The position numbers and the translations under genes were made by a program. Below are positions 45,180 to 56,884 of a stretch of 64,000 nucleotides of DNA, one piece after another. A model generated the notes under the pieces. The model saw only the letters and a program-made list of their open reading frames with translations. It ran no database searches and was not told the DNA's origin. Positions within the stretch are counted from its first letter, which is position 1, and each line of letters opens with the position of its first letter. Source of the DNA: Buddleja alternifolia (Eukaryota > Streptophyta > Magnoliopsida > Lamiales > Scrophulariaceae); the NCBI GenBank assembly GCA_019426215.1, contig CM033394.1:13784195-13848194 (forward strand), written 5' to 3'.

Positions 45180-48100
45180 ATTACTAGGTGTTTTCTACGC
45201 TTTATATGCATGTTTGCTCTTTTTTAATTAATTTGCATATTTGAGACCTTTATGAAAAATAATTAAATTCTCCCACATTTAAAAATAACAAGTTCGTAAA
45301 GGGTACTAGGTATCTTGTCCTCCACTGAACTTAGGAGAAATTAAAATGATATTTAATATATAATATCGTCCCTAAGCAATGAGGGTTATATATTGAAATA
45401 TATTTTAAATTTTTCCTAAGTGCATGAAATGCCATTGGTCGAGAACAAATTTCACCCCAAATACCAGCAAAAGGTTGCAAGGTGAAATTCAACTGTTAGA
45501 CTAATATATAGTCAGTGGGTTAAACTTAAATTATTCATAAATCATTAAGACTGATACAAGGTTGAGATTTGATGAATAATGGACAAATAGATTGAATCAT
45601 CCATTTGATGGGTTGATGTTGTACATCACTTTAATAGATTAAAAGGCGACATACGAGCAAAAGGTTGCAACCTATTAGACTAGTTGAAGAACTCAATCAC
45701 TCACTACAAAATCTATCCAACGAGATTTCCAAAAAATTGCAGTGGGAGTGCGATGTTTCAAAAAATATAGTGGGTGCCAAGTAAAATTAAAGTCTAGTTT
45801 TACTTGTGTGCTACATATAAACACCTAATTAAGATCTTCATTTATTTTCTGCTTTAGTTTATATCTCTCTTATATTAGAAACCCATTTAGTTAGATATGC
45901 TTGAGAATTTTGTCTGAACTGGCCTAACAAAATCAATTGACTTAGAACCTTGAGGATGGTCCTCATTTTAGAGTAGTTGAACTATATGTTTGAAGAAAGC
46001 ATTACTCAAGTCTAAGTATAGGACGATAAATAGGGCTATTATATAAGACATACCAGATATAGAACTAGGTGTTTTTAAAACTAGTGTTCTATGACCGTTT
46101 TTCTCAACTTCTTATGCTCTACATTCTAGAGTTGGTGCTCATGATTGAAGAATTAGAAAGAAGTGAACAGCTGGAAGAACGAGAGCTGATTTATGGAACC
46201 AGACATTATGTCGTGGGTTTCCACATAAGATCCAACTTTGTTCTTTTAAATATTCTGGGCATTTTTATAGTGTTGGATGATTGATTAGTTTTTCCAAATG
46301 GTACTAAGAATGATATCCTTTCCTGACTGGGTCAAGAAATGATACTTCTTTAAGTTTGGTATTAACTTACCTGACATTTATTTTGGAAATAAATGCAGGA
46401 ACAATGCATCCTTAGCAAAATTGTTAACAACGATTTAAAAGTTGGGAATTAGTGTACTATGAACATATATACTAAAGAGCGTAATATGCTAGAGACAAAC
46501 TAGAGAAATTGTTTGGCACCTAAGATTAGGTTATGCCTTAAGAGCATAAGATTTATGAAACATGGGGGTAAAAGCCCATTGGGATTAGATCCCTATCCAA
46601 ACTTAAGAATCTCATCTCAAGGATAGGATGACCGAATCTCCCTTCACCGGGAAAATATTAAAGGGCCACTCAAGTTTTGAAGTTTGGTGCATACTGACAT
46701 CAATGGTTGAAAATGGATGTCATACGAGGGAACTACAATTGGATCGCAGTGACAAGTATATGATTGACTAATTCGACCCGTTCTTAGAAGAACGTAGTAT
46801 AGTTTCACAGCTAACACTTCCAGCGACAGTAGCATGCAAGAACGAGGCATTGTTGGACAAGACTCATTCTATGCTAAACTACATGGAATTGCCCAATTCA
46901 TAGTGAGTCATGCGCTGCTCATAGTTGAATCCTGAACAGATGTCCATCCAAATTCATTCCTAATGGAAGCCCAGTCCTAAGTACGTGAGGGTACAAAGGT
47001 AAAGAATCTGGAGTCTAAGTCCTTAAAAGGATATTTTTTTGGTTGTCTCAAATAATTCAGTGGGATACATCTTTCACGTACATGATGATCAGAGGATCAT
47101 TATGGCCTTAAAAGCAACCATTCTCGAAGATAAGTTCATTTGAGAAAGTCAAGTTGGTAGAAAGATTGTTCTATAAGAACAAAATAATACTCCTTAGGAG
47201 ACTATTATTCAAGAAATCTAAACCATGCCTGTTATAACACAACCACTAATGAATTGGTTTGGTAGAGTATCTCAGCTGCCTGAGAGATGTGGTCGTCTGC
47301 TACAAAGAAAGCATAAGTTGTATGCTGAAGCAGAGGGGATGTATGGATATAATCCCTCTACGCATGACAATTCGATAGTGGATATGGACTCTACGAGAAG
47401 GTGTAAGGCTATGAAAGTGAAGATGGATTAGATGTTCTTTGATTCAATCCAAGACTCTAGTAGATCTCCCCAAGAGTATTGTACCCTTCAGAGGTGAATA
47501 CATCTACAAGAGAAAGATTGATTCTAATGGCAAGGCCAGGCTAATGGCGAAAGGGTGTAGTCAAAAGATGGACATTGACTATGAGGAAGCCCCTTTACCA
47601 CAGCTATAATCAAATCCACTAGAATCTTACTTTTGATAGTAACACACCAAGATTATGAAAATCTGGCACATGGATATGAAGACTCATTCATGAATGGATT
47701 CCTTTAAGAGGGCATCCACAAAGAACATCCCAAGAATTTCACATCTGTGGCCGATTCTCATAAGGTCGGCAAGCTGTATGAATCCACTTGTGGATTTAAG
47801 TAGACCTCTCGTAGTTGGACTCTTCACTTTGATGACATAACTGGGAATTATGATATCATCAAAAACGAAGAAGAACCATCTGTGTGCAATAAAGCAAGTG
47901 GGAGCTAGATATCATTTCTAGTAGTATATGTAGAGGTTACTCTACAAATGGGAAATGATACGAGATCATTGAGTTGAATCAAGACATTATTCTCAAGCAT
48001 ACACTCCATAAAAGACTTGGGAGTAATCAATTTCATCCCAAGACCTCTACTTAGAATAAATCTTAAAGAAGTTTGGATAGAAGATCTGAGAAAGAGCTCT

Positions 48101-48688
48101 CGCCTAGTGTGAAAGTGGAAAGGGTAGACATAAAATATATCATGAAGTATTTGAGAAAAACTTAAGATATATTCTTCGTCTATGACTGTGGAGAACTGAT
48201 AGTGGAAATTTATACTTACTCGGACTTTAAGTCTGATAAAGATATTAAAATTCCACTTTGGGTTTGTATTCAATGTCAACTGTGAAGTAGTAACCTAGAA
48301 GATTTCTAAGTAAATTACTCCACTACTGAGAATGAATATAAAATTTCCGTGGAGCCTTAGAGCTGGTCAAGGAATTTTGTTTGGATCTGAAGTTCGTGGT
48401 AGAACTTCAATTGGTCCCTAGCGTGGAGTTTGCATTTATCACTTTACTGTGATGAAGTGAAGCTAAAGCGCAAGATGGGGAACCAAAGTCTCACAAATCC
48501 AGACAAGCTAAGAGATACAACATCTTTTGAGAGATCGTTCAAAAAGGCAATATAGCCTTGTAGAAAATGAACCTCAGCTGATAACGTGGCTAACCCACTC
48601 ACTAAGCCACTATCACAGGCGGTGCTAAAGTGACATCTTTATAAGATGGGTATTATGTACCAATTGGCATAGAGTGCAAGTTGGAGAT
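45180..48688 (+). pseudogene. copia-2 gag/pol remnants
   Basis: Very decayed. 45180-46550 should cover gag and protease but shows no recognisable frame. Landmarks after that: RMTESPFTG (about 46626-46651, end of GAG-pre-integrase), VHTDIN (about 46686, first integrase Asp), YKRKIDSNGKARLMAKG (about 47506, RT), DIDYEEA (about 47573), HMDMKT (about 47668), YVEVTLQMGND (about 47924, where the family has YVDD, so the RT active site is lost), and DNVANPLTKPL (about 48578-48610, RNase H end). The LTR follows at 48689 after a purine-containing GCAAGTTGGAGAT. Confidence 0.75.
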
Positions 48689-49182
48689 TGTTGGGAAATT
48701 GCCCTCGATGCCAACCAGGAGATTAGAATATAAGGCACTAGTTTATATTGCACAACCCTTAACTAATAGAAAGGAAATTAATATATTGTTCGTATAAGTC
48801 TTAATGGCATCTACAAGAGTTGAATGAATAATAAGTCCATGTGAATCAAGGCAGACCTTCCACTCCTTATATTAGTTAAGGGGGTAGGCACTGGAAGGGT
48901 TTGGCACACTACTACAAAAATACACTATTACAGCGCACCTATTACAGCGGTTTCACCAAAATCGCTGTAATAGTGGTCCTCAGTTCGGACCTATTACAAC
49001 GGTTCGTAAACGAACTGCTGTAATAGGCGGACCATTAAAATTTAAAAAAAATTAGCTATTACAGCGGTTCGGAGTGAACCGCTGTAACTTGGTTCGGACC
49101 TATTACAGCGGTTCACTTCTGAACCGCTGTAATAGAATTAAAAAATAAATTAAAAACCCCCTATTACAGTGGTTCGTGTCTT

Positions 49183-49257
49183 TCAACTCTCTCTCTATTA
49201 CACTACCACCACCACCACCACCACCCTCGTCGCCAACCGCCTCCACCACCACCACCA

Positions 49258-49290
<33 letters not shown>

Positions 49291-49640
49291 ACTCGGTCTC
49301 TCTCTCACTCGCCTCCGTCCACCACCGCCGTCGGTAGCTCTCTCTCTTTCTCTCTCTTTTTCTCTATATATATATATATGTATATATTCTATATATATAT
49401 ATATAACTCTCTCTATATATATATATAAATAAGCACCGCCGCCACCACCACCATTTAGTGGGTAATTTTTTTAGATAAATATATATACACACACACACAC
49501 ATATAGATTATAGAGTTTGAGTTAGATAAATATTTGTGTATGTATATTTGTGTATATGTGGGTGTATGTATATATATTTGTGTATGTGCGGGTGTATGTA
49601 TATTTGTGTATATTCTTGAGATTTGCCTATTTTTTAAAAA
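49183..49640. repeat. Simple repeats in the 5' region of CACTA-3
   Basis: CT-rich tracts, CCA/CCG trinucleotides, TA-rich, AC run (49486-49503) and TATTTGTGTATGTATATTTG-type minisatellite. This is the reverse-complement order of the block in CACTA-1 and CACTA-2, with different lengths. Confidence 0.8.
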
Positions 49641-50423
49641 AATTTAAAGGAAATAAGGACTTCACTGAATTTAGTGTTAAGTTAGGTTAGCCAGGTGTTA
49701 ATTACGTTTAATTTGAGATTAAATTGTGGTTATTTTGTGATTTAGGGTACATTGATCCAACTGGTGATCTATATTTATACTTAGTTGTTGAAAATATGAT
49801 GCTTTATTTGTAGTTTTATTTGATTTATGTGATCCAACTGGTGATCAATATTTGTAGTTGCTGGAAATATGATGTTTTATGTGATCCAACTGGTGATCAA
49901 TATTTGTAGTTGCTTGAAATATGATGCTTTATGTGATCAACTGGTGATCAATATTTTCGTATAGTGAGATCAACATTTTGGATTTGTTGTGGGTGAAAGA
50001 TTAGAATGTTGGGTTTGTTGTGGTTGAAAGATACGAATTTTGTTGGTTGCAAGTTTGGATGAAGATTAAGTCGAGAACTTGGTAGAAATTTTTGCGTTGT
50101 TACTCTACCGAATTTTTTCTAGGATAATGGGAAATAAATTAAAATAAAAATAATTTAATTAGTTTAACTCAACTGATGTTAAAATTATTTAATATAATTA
50201 ATTTAGATCGAAATTGGATTTTAGAGGATCGTAAGATCCGAATTTTGTTGGTTGCAACCCACTCGGGTAAAGATTAAGTCGAGAACTTGGTAGAAATTTT
50301 TGCGTTGTTAGTCTGCCGAATTTTTTCTAAAATAATGGGAAATAAATTAAAATGAAAATTATTTAATTAATTCAATTATCAACTGATGTTAAAATTATTT
50401 AATTTAATTAATTCAGAATCAAA

Positions 50424-51005
50424 ATGGATAGAGGTTGGATTTTGGCGGATCGTATGTCGGAACAATATGAGAAACGGGTGAAAGAGTTCATAAAGTTTGC
50501 GGTTGAGCATGCACCGGATCGAACTAGGATCACTTGCCCGTTTTTACGTTGTTGTTTTGGAAGATCATTTGGTGTGTAATGGAATTGATAAAAGCTACAC
50601 ACGTTGGATAAGACACGGCGAAAGTAGTGTCACGTCAGATGATTTGGGTGGTACATCATATCCATCACAGGATTTCAACATGAATGATTATGAGCCTGAT
50701 CGTTTGGAGGAGATGACAAATGTGATTGAGGAGGATTTGCAAAATTGTCCTAAAATATTTGACAATTTGACAAGTGATTCAAAGACACCACTGTATAGTG
50801 GTAGTAAATTCACAAGATTGAAAGCAGTCCTAAACCTATACAAGTTAAAAGCCAACAATGGGTGGAGTGATAAGAGTTTCACAGACTTACTTGGTCTATT
50901 AAAAAGCATGCTACCCGAGGATAATATGTTACCTAATCGTACTTATGAGGCTAAACAGATGTTAACCTTAATTGGCATGGGATATGAGAGGATACATGCC
51001 TGTCT
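50424..51005 (+). pseudogene. CACTA-3 TNPD-type transposase, N-terminal fragment
   Basis: The frame starts MDRGWILADRMSEQYEKRV at 50424, the typical beginning of the plant transposase-associated domain, with FAVEHAP and ITCPFLRC next. A frameshift near 50545-50575 moves the rest to the frame with NGIDKSYTRWIRHGE, then SKFTRLKAVLNLYKLKANNGW, LLGLLKSMLPEDNMLP and LTLIGMGYERIHAC. In a complete TNPD protein the catalytic domain follows; here it is replaced after about 51005 by sequence of the second CACTA gene. Non-functional fragment. Confidence 0.8.
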
Positions 51006-51009
51006 CAAT

Positions 51010-52584
51010 GTTTGCAGTTGAGGCGTATACACCCCTACCCATCCCTCACAATGATGAAGTGCTCACCATTTCTAGTGCTTTGGGTACCTATATTGCTTGG
51101 CCAGCTAGTCTTGTCATTGTCACTGATGCACCGATATGTAATTAATAGTTAGTCATTAATAAATTATAACAATTGTTTCAGGGTACTAAATATACTTTGG
51201 TGTGTAACATTCATGTTTTATTTTCTTTGCTTAAACAGTCTCTTGGACCATCCAAATCATCTGGAAGCCAAAAATCAGGGACGTCGAAGCACTCAGCTGT
51301 CAAACCTCCAGTGGCCGTGCCTGCACGTGAAGGTGACAGATGTGCAGACCTTGTTCTAACTGGACTCCCTAATGAGCTCATATTTCTTGGAAAGTACATG
51401 AAGATGATGTCTATTAATGCCCAGATCACTATAGGCATCGAGGAAAGTATTATGAATTTTGCATTCCCAGAGTATATTGTGAGGGAGGAGATCTATCACC
51501 TTCTGTGTCCAGACCAGATAGGAGCCTCTCTCATTATAGTGTACATAAAGTAAGTTTTTTTATTATTTTATTGCATCTGAACTATGATTATTTTCACATA
51601 CTCGAAATTCATTTTTTATGCTCAATTTAGGTGTTTGTGGGTTAAGTACGTGATCCCTGAAGGGAAAGAAGCAAATTTCGGGTTCCTTAACCCACATTCC
51701 ATATCTGCGAGAACAGGTAAGTGTACTGAACAAGTGCAGTACATAGCAGGTGCTATGATATAGAGTGCACAAATGAATAAGTTATTTCTAGCACGTTACA
51801 ACACCGGGTGAGCTACTAAAGACTCAACTTTAATTTTTAAAACTAGTTTATGCAAAACAAATTTTGAACTTATCTTTTGAATGCTTTTTAGGGGACATTG
51901 GTTGTTGCTTGTGATTAATCCATTTGAAGAGGTCGTTTACTATCTAGATTCTTTGCATGGTGAGCCGGATTACCGAGATGAGATGACACAAAAAATCAAT
52001 CAGTAAGTTTTTCATTCAATCAATGTATCCATTATATTTAATAGTTTTTTAAAGTGTATATATCTTCCTAGATTTCACATAATTGCCCGTAAGTAGATAA
52101 TTTTCTTGTTTTTTGTATTTTTTTACAAGGGTGTGCACATATTTCGTGCAAATCTCAACATGAACAAGAAATCCAAAAACAAGACCTGTAATTGGATTAA
52201 AATAAAGGTTAGCGTTTTCTAGTTTCAAGAGATTAATTATTCGTATAGAAGTTAGTGTTTAAATACAACTTTGATTACTTTTGTAGTGCCCCCGGCAGAC
52301 AAACGAGGTGGATTGTGGCTATTTCGTTATGAGATTCATGAAGGAGGTTATTAGCCATGGATATTCTATAATCCCAACAGCGGTATGTATAATCCTAAAT
52401 AGTACTTAATTTCTTTCCCTTTTGAAGTTATTAAGCCTTTGGTAGGTAACTGAAACGTCATTTGGGTTTTGCAATCTATATATATCTTGAAGTACTTTCA
52501 TGATTCTTCATTTTTCTATACTCAAGAGCAAATTGATGAAGTACGCTGCGAAGTGGCACAATACATTTTGTTAGCAGCTCCTTA
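51010..52584 (+). pseudogene. CACTA-3 Ulp1-like (C48) cysteine protease gene remnant, several exons
   Basis: It begins after the deletion junction with FAVEAYTPLPIPHNDEV and LGTYIAWPASLV (DUF8039-like segment, recalled). Exon-like pieces: to about 51550 (FPEYIVREEIYHLL, GASLIIVYIK, then GTAAG), 51630-51717, 51893-52001 (GHWLLLVINPFEE, VYYLDSLHGEP), 52286-52383 (CPRQTNEVDCGYFVMRFMKE) and 52525-52584. Candidate GT...AG borders separate them. The C48 catalytic His (GHW), Asp (YLDS) and Cys (DCG) are all present. Stops and a missing N-terminus argue for a pseudogene. Ulp1-like genes are known passengers or second genes of plant CACTA and MULE elements. Confidence 0.7.
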
Positions 52585-54367
52585 GAAATTAGGTAATGTA
52601 TTTTTTGTACATTGTGACTTGTTGTAAATTGTGATTTGATTTGTTGTATTTAAATTATGAGTAATTCAATTACTTGATTGTAAATTAACACATGATCTCA
52701 TTTGTCAGAGGAAAGAATTGGTTATCTCAATGAAGTTTTGGGTTTTTGTTGAATTTGTTTTAGTGTGCAGAGATCTGGTTTGTTTTGGTTTATTGAATAT
52801 ATACTATACAGGAAGGTTTCAAACAAGTAGGGTGCGGGTGGGAGAAAAAAATTACCTATTACAGCGATTCACATTACCCTATTACAGCGGTTACAACCGC
52901 TGTAATAGGCCTTTTCTGTAGTAGTGGTACTTGATCACTTAAATGGTTCGCAAGTCGGAGAATCTCAATTGGGCATTGAGATTCATTTGGACTTGTATAA
53001 CACATGCTCTGACAGGGAGTGCCAGTTGACCACTATGGGATAGTGGGAGTTTGTGTCATAGATACATTGATGGGATCAATGTATTCAAAACGGCTCGTAG
53101 TAATCCAAGCACGTGGATTTTTACTCATTGACTATCAATGATTGTATTACTGATTATGATAGTATGTGTGAGCCTTAGACCTGAGTAATCACATTGAAGA
53201 TGTGCTTGGGACGTCAAGTCTGTCATTAGAGTAGTTAGATCCAATTCACCCGTTGGTGGGGTCAACCACAAAATGCAGCTTGATGGGCAAGTAGCAGTCT
53301 TAACTGATTAGCAAGATGGAATTCACTATCTTGAAATTAAATGAGATTAAAGTCTCTGGCCAGAGCTCATGAACTAACTCGTGTTTAACATGGAGGGTAG
53401 TTCTGTAATCTCATGTTACTATGATTCTTAGCATAGCATCGAGTCTTGTGGGTTTGACATTCCATGACTCTCATACGATCAGGATACGTCAGTGAAGGGC
53501 TTATACTCATGCAGTATTCATGATCCAGAGGTTCGTAATGACATAGTCATTTCGTACTCGATTGGGCTACGATGTGGGGTCACAGTGCTGGCTAGGTGTC
53601 ATCCACATCCTTTGGTATCCTCCCGTTGCCAATCCAGACTAACTTAGAGAGTCGCGCTATAAAGGAATAGATAGGAAATCGAGTTTTGTATTTGGAGGGC
53701 ATTTTGGTAATTTGTCCTATGGTTGGACAAATTAATTAATTGGATGAACTAATTTTATTGATTGTTTAATTGGATTAAGCAATGGTAAATTAAATTATTT
53801 AATTTGAATAGTTAATTAGCTAGGTTAATTAAATATTGAAATTGGAAAATTAATTTAATGTATATTTATTTAATTGGATTAAATGAAATATAATTAAATT
53901 AAGTGGACTAAATTGACTAGGTCAATTTAGCCCACATGGGCATCCAGTAAGGCCCAGTTGGGTGTATGTAATCATGGGTCGGCGTAAGTTGGAGTATTAT
54001 TTAATCCTCCAACACAAGCCCTAGAGAATTAATTAATTCACAAGAATTTAGTCATTCACAAATTTCACAATACTGAAATCCTCCACCAAAATACAAGACA
54101 TAAAAGATTCATATTGTCTCTGCCTAGCCGCGTCGGGAGATGATGATGAAGATTTTCAGAAGTCCATTCCTGCGTGATGATCTAGAGACGGTATGATTGG
54201 ACCGTTATAGATTCGCAATGATTAATAGAATTCGAAAAAGTTAAGTTTTTCGCTTCTTCGTTTTATGTTAAAATCAACGAAAATTCACAAATTGATCTTG
54301 GTTTTTCGGAATCCAAATATGAATTTAAATTTCCGCTGTGCATGATACCAGGATTCCCAACATTAGT

Positions 54368-55345
54368 AGAAGATCTTAACATCTTTGAGCTTCATTCGAT
54401 CGAACAAGAACTTATAGCGCTTTTCAGTATCTTCTTCCATTTTGACGTGCGATGATTCACCACTTGGAGCGCTGATACAGTCTGGAATAAGATTGGATTG
54501 ACTGAGCTCTGCAAGCGCTTGGCGAAGACATTCTTCAACTAGACCCTGAATAGTTGGCAATTTATCAATTGGTCCAAGTCATTGTAAGCGAGTTAAGGCA
54601 ATAACGAGCAAACAGCTTCCACATTGCATGAATTGCTTGACTAAAGAGGCTTGGGTTGGCCACCATTTCTTCAAAAGTATAGCGCTTATCCACATAGGCC
54701 TCAACCCATTTGGTTGAGTAACCATTCAGTTTTGGCTATTAAAACTGCTCTCATGCCACGATCTTGAATTCTCTTGAAGGCGAGGAAGGGCTGGAGATTT
54801 GCATTGTAATCTCCATTCCAAACTCTCTCTCAAAATAGAGTTGCGCTTCACTAGAAATCATCTGCTTGAGGTCCGTTGGCTTATCAGGAATAGCAATTCC
54901 TTTAGTAGAACTACCCAGTGCCTAGCTTAAGATCAACCCACAGAGTATGTGAGATCAGCTTCAGTAGCACATCCAGCAACTTCTTGTGCAATGCCCGCTA
55001 CAGCAGATAAATCAACATCGAACTCTATGGGCATACTCTCTAAAATACTAGCAGTAGTATCTGCTCCAGTATCAACTTCCAACGGAGCTGAAAGAAAGAA
55101 GCAACCCTTAAGAACTAGATTTTCTACAGAAGGCAAAAAATCAAGAGAAGGCCTAGGTAGGATACATGTCTTACCCTAAGCGCTAGTCTCAGTAATTGGC
55201 TCCAGAGGATGAACTTGGGGTTCATTAGCTTCAGGCTCTGCTTGCACTTGTTCTTGAGCGTCTGCAGCTCTGGGAGATTCAACACTTGGTGTTATTGTAG
55301 GAGCGCTTGCAGTGGGGGCGCTTGTCTGCGAAGTATCACGAGATT
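54368..55345 (-). pseudogene. SIRE-like internal region beyond copia-2
   Basis: Continues the sequence left at 36300. Minus-strand frames at 54560-54363 (LVEECLRQALAELSQ, helical; its last codons lie in the copia-2 TSD) and 55136-54933 (acidic, VDTGADTTAS, FDVDLSAVAG) look like parts of a degraded acidic protein. The text is rich in GCGCTT-type words also seen at 32500-32600. No known domain recognised. Confidence 0.4.
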
Positions 55346-56198
55346 AAGTATACCTACCAGATGACTTAGATATACAAAATTCAAAATTAAGTATATCTAC
55401 CTTTAATTAAAATAAAATTAGTCCAACTAAATAAATACGTAAAATATGGAATTATTATGATTAAAAGCAATCATTAAATGGAAAGACTTTTATTTGATTA
55501 AAGAATTAATTATTAATCATCCAGGAAAAATAATATATTCTATATTCAAATATCCAAATATTTTCCAAGTCGAGGAAAAATTAATACTATTTAATTCATA
55601 AATTAATTATTAATCTACAAGAAAAATCATTTATCGTTTCTAATTAAATATTTAATTCCAATTAATCTTATTGGACTCGATTTCATCAAACCCAAGTTAC
55701 CATCCTTTTGGTCTACTTGAATTTAATTCAATTGGGCTCAAATTAATTAATTCGAATTAACATGCACACTTTAATTAAACTCCAAATCACCTATCCAATG
55801 GACCATTTGGAATTAATTAAATCAAGCCCAAATTAATTAATAAGTCGAGATTGATTAAATTTCTTGTTGGCGTAAATTAAATTATATCGGGTCATCATCA
55901 TTTTGACCCACCCGAATAATTAAATTTACCTTAACCCAAATTTCAATTTTGACCCATTACATAACCCATTTACCGACTCGAATCCCGGACCCAAATCAGC
56001 GAATCGGGTGTCAAAACATACGACCCGTCGGGCCATGCACATTTTTCCTCGTTTCTGATTTTTTTCATCCATTAGAAACATACCCAAATATACAATAAAT
56101 ATAAAAAATCAAAATCCATGCTTTAAACCATAAAAACGCAAATATAATTAATACATAATCACATGCTTCAAAAACACATATTATGCATATCCCCAATC
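55346..56198 (-). other. copia-3 leader, copy A (downstream of the repeat structure)
   Basis: 55346-55860 is AT-rich TTAATTAATT sequence without a gene. 55868-56198 is a second copy of 62845-63235 in the same orientation, but lacking ~85 bases that include the GGGGCTC...GAGCCCC palindrome. The junction with the SIRE-like element near 55345 shows no LTR end, so the end of this copia is missing or rearranged. Confidence 0.5.
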
Positions 56199-56320
56199 AA
56201 TATTCAAACTTAAAAATCAGGCCCTAGCCATGTTTTTACACTTTGCACTCCCTACTTCATCTAATTTCTTTGTTTGAACTCCCTAATCAATGTCAGAAGA
56301 CAACAATATCCCTTCAACTT
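56199..56320 (+). repeat. Left terminal inverted repeat
   Basis: Pairs with 62699-62844 in inverted orientation at roughly three of four bases by eye; one ~20-base gap (AATCCCTAATCCCTAATTAT-like segment only on the right). Confidence 0.6.
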
Positions 56321-56334
56321 AGAAAAATTACATA

Positions 56335-56760
56335 ATACCATTTTCTTTTCTTTTATATTTTCCTTTTCTATTTCTTTTTTCTATTTTCTATTTTCCTTTT
56401 CCATTTTTTTTTCTTTTTTCCTTCTCTATTTTATTTTCTATTTTGTACTTCCTCCCATCCCCCACCCACCCCACCTCCGGCAACTGCCGCTGCCGACACA
56501 GCCGGTGACCGGAGATACGCGACCGGCGACCTCCGGCGATCACTTTCGGAAACCTCCGACAACCACCATCGTCACCGGGCAACTACCACTGTGGCCGGAG
56601 ACACCTCCGGCGACCACCACCACCATCGCCGGCGACACCTCCAGCAACCACACCCTCGCCGGCGACACCTTCGGTGACCACCACCACCATCGCCGGCGAC
56701 ACCTCCAACGACGACCAAAATCGTCGCCCACAGCACTTTCTATCCTCAACATCAAGTATG
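56335..56760. repeat. Pyrimidine tract and CGCCGGCGACACCTCC repeats
   Basis: 56335-56450 is a TTTTC/TTTCT-rich tract. 56460-56740 is locally GC-rich with recurring CGCCGGCGACACCTCC and ACCACCACCACCATCG. The 163-codon plus frame (56274-56765) is low complexity and not supported as a gene. Confidence 0.6.
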
Positions 56761-56884
56761 ATTAAAGCTAAAAAGAAGTATGGTTACATCTATGATGAAG
56801 TATGGTTCAAGTACAGTTGACGTATGTATACAATAAAGATGAAGTATAGATAAAAAGAACATGAAGTATGATTGTAGTAAACTA

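Larger units (their letters stand above)
48907..52926 (+). mobile_element. CACTA-3: larger CACTA element with decayed genes
   Basis: 4020 bp with ends CACTACTACAAAAATACAC and (other strand) CACTACTACAGAAAAGG, and subterminal ACAGCGGTT/AACCGCTGTAA palindromes. The right TSD is GTA (52927-52929) and the left is GCA (48904-48906); the undisturbed 5' LTR of copia-2 has GTA there, so the left copy has mutated. It holds a 5' simple-repeat block, a transposase N-terminal fragment and Ulp1-like protease exons. The middle of the transposase is missing, so it is an internal deletion derivative. Confidence 0.88.
36306..54362 (+). mobile_element. copia-2: complete but decayed Ty1/copia element
   Basis: LTRs 36306-37985 and 48689-54362 carry inverted ends TGTTGGGAA...TTCCCAACA (5' LTR end mutated to CCCAATA). 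Exact TSD TTAGT at 36301-36305 and 54363-54367. The PBS fits initiator-Met tRNA. The internal region keeps recognisable but ruined gag/pol remnants. It carries a LINE (39423-45165) and CACTA-3 (48907-52926). It sits inside the SIRE-like element. Confidence 0.88.
48689..54362 (+). repeat. copia-2 3' LTR, split by CACTA-3
   Basis: Starts TGTTGGGAAATTGCCC and ends TTCCCAACA. Without CACTA-3 it is about 1.65 kb and aligns with the 5' LTR throughout (for example, GTACTTGATCACTTAAATGG resumes at 52927). Confidence 0.87.
32784..55345 (-). mobile_element. SIRE-like copia internal region, 3' part, with nested insertions
   Basis: The segments 32784-34481, 36089-36300 and 54368-55345 form one minus-strand sequence once CACTA-2 and copia-2 are removed. 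It lies between the PPT of the 3' LTR and an unclear junction near 55345. No RT, integrase or RNase H motif is seen here. In SIRE/Maximus-type copia elements the region between pol and 3' LTR holds an extra env-like ORF, which would explain the fragments described below. The 5' part must lie beyond the window or be lost. Confidence 0.5.

Noticed and set aside
56274..56765. 163-codon frame with Pro/Thr/His-rich C-terminus
   Set aside because: Low-complexity translation of a pyrimidine tract and of CGCCGGCGACACCTCC repeats; no domain and no start context.
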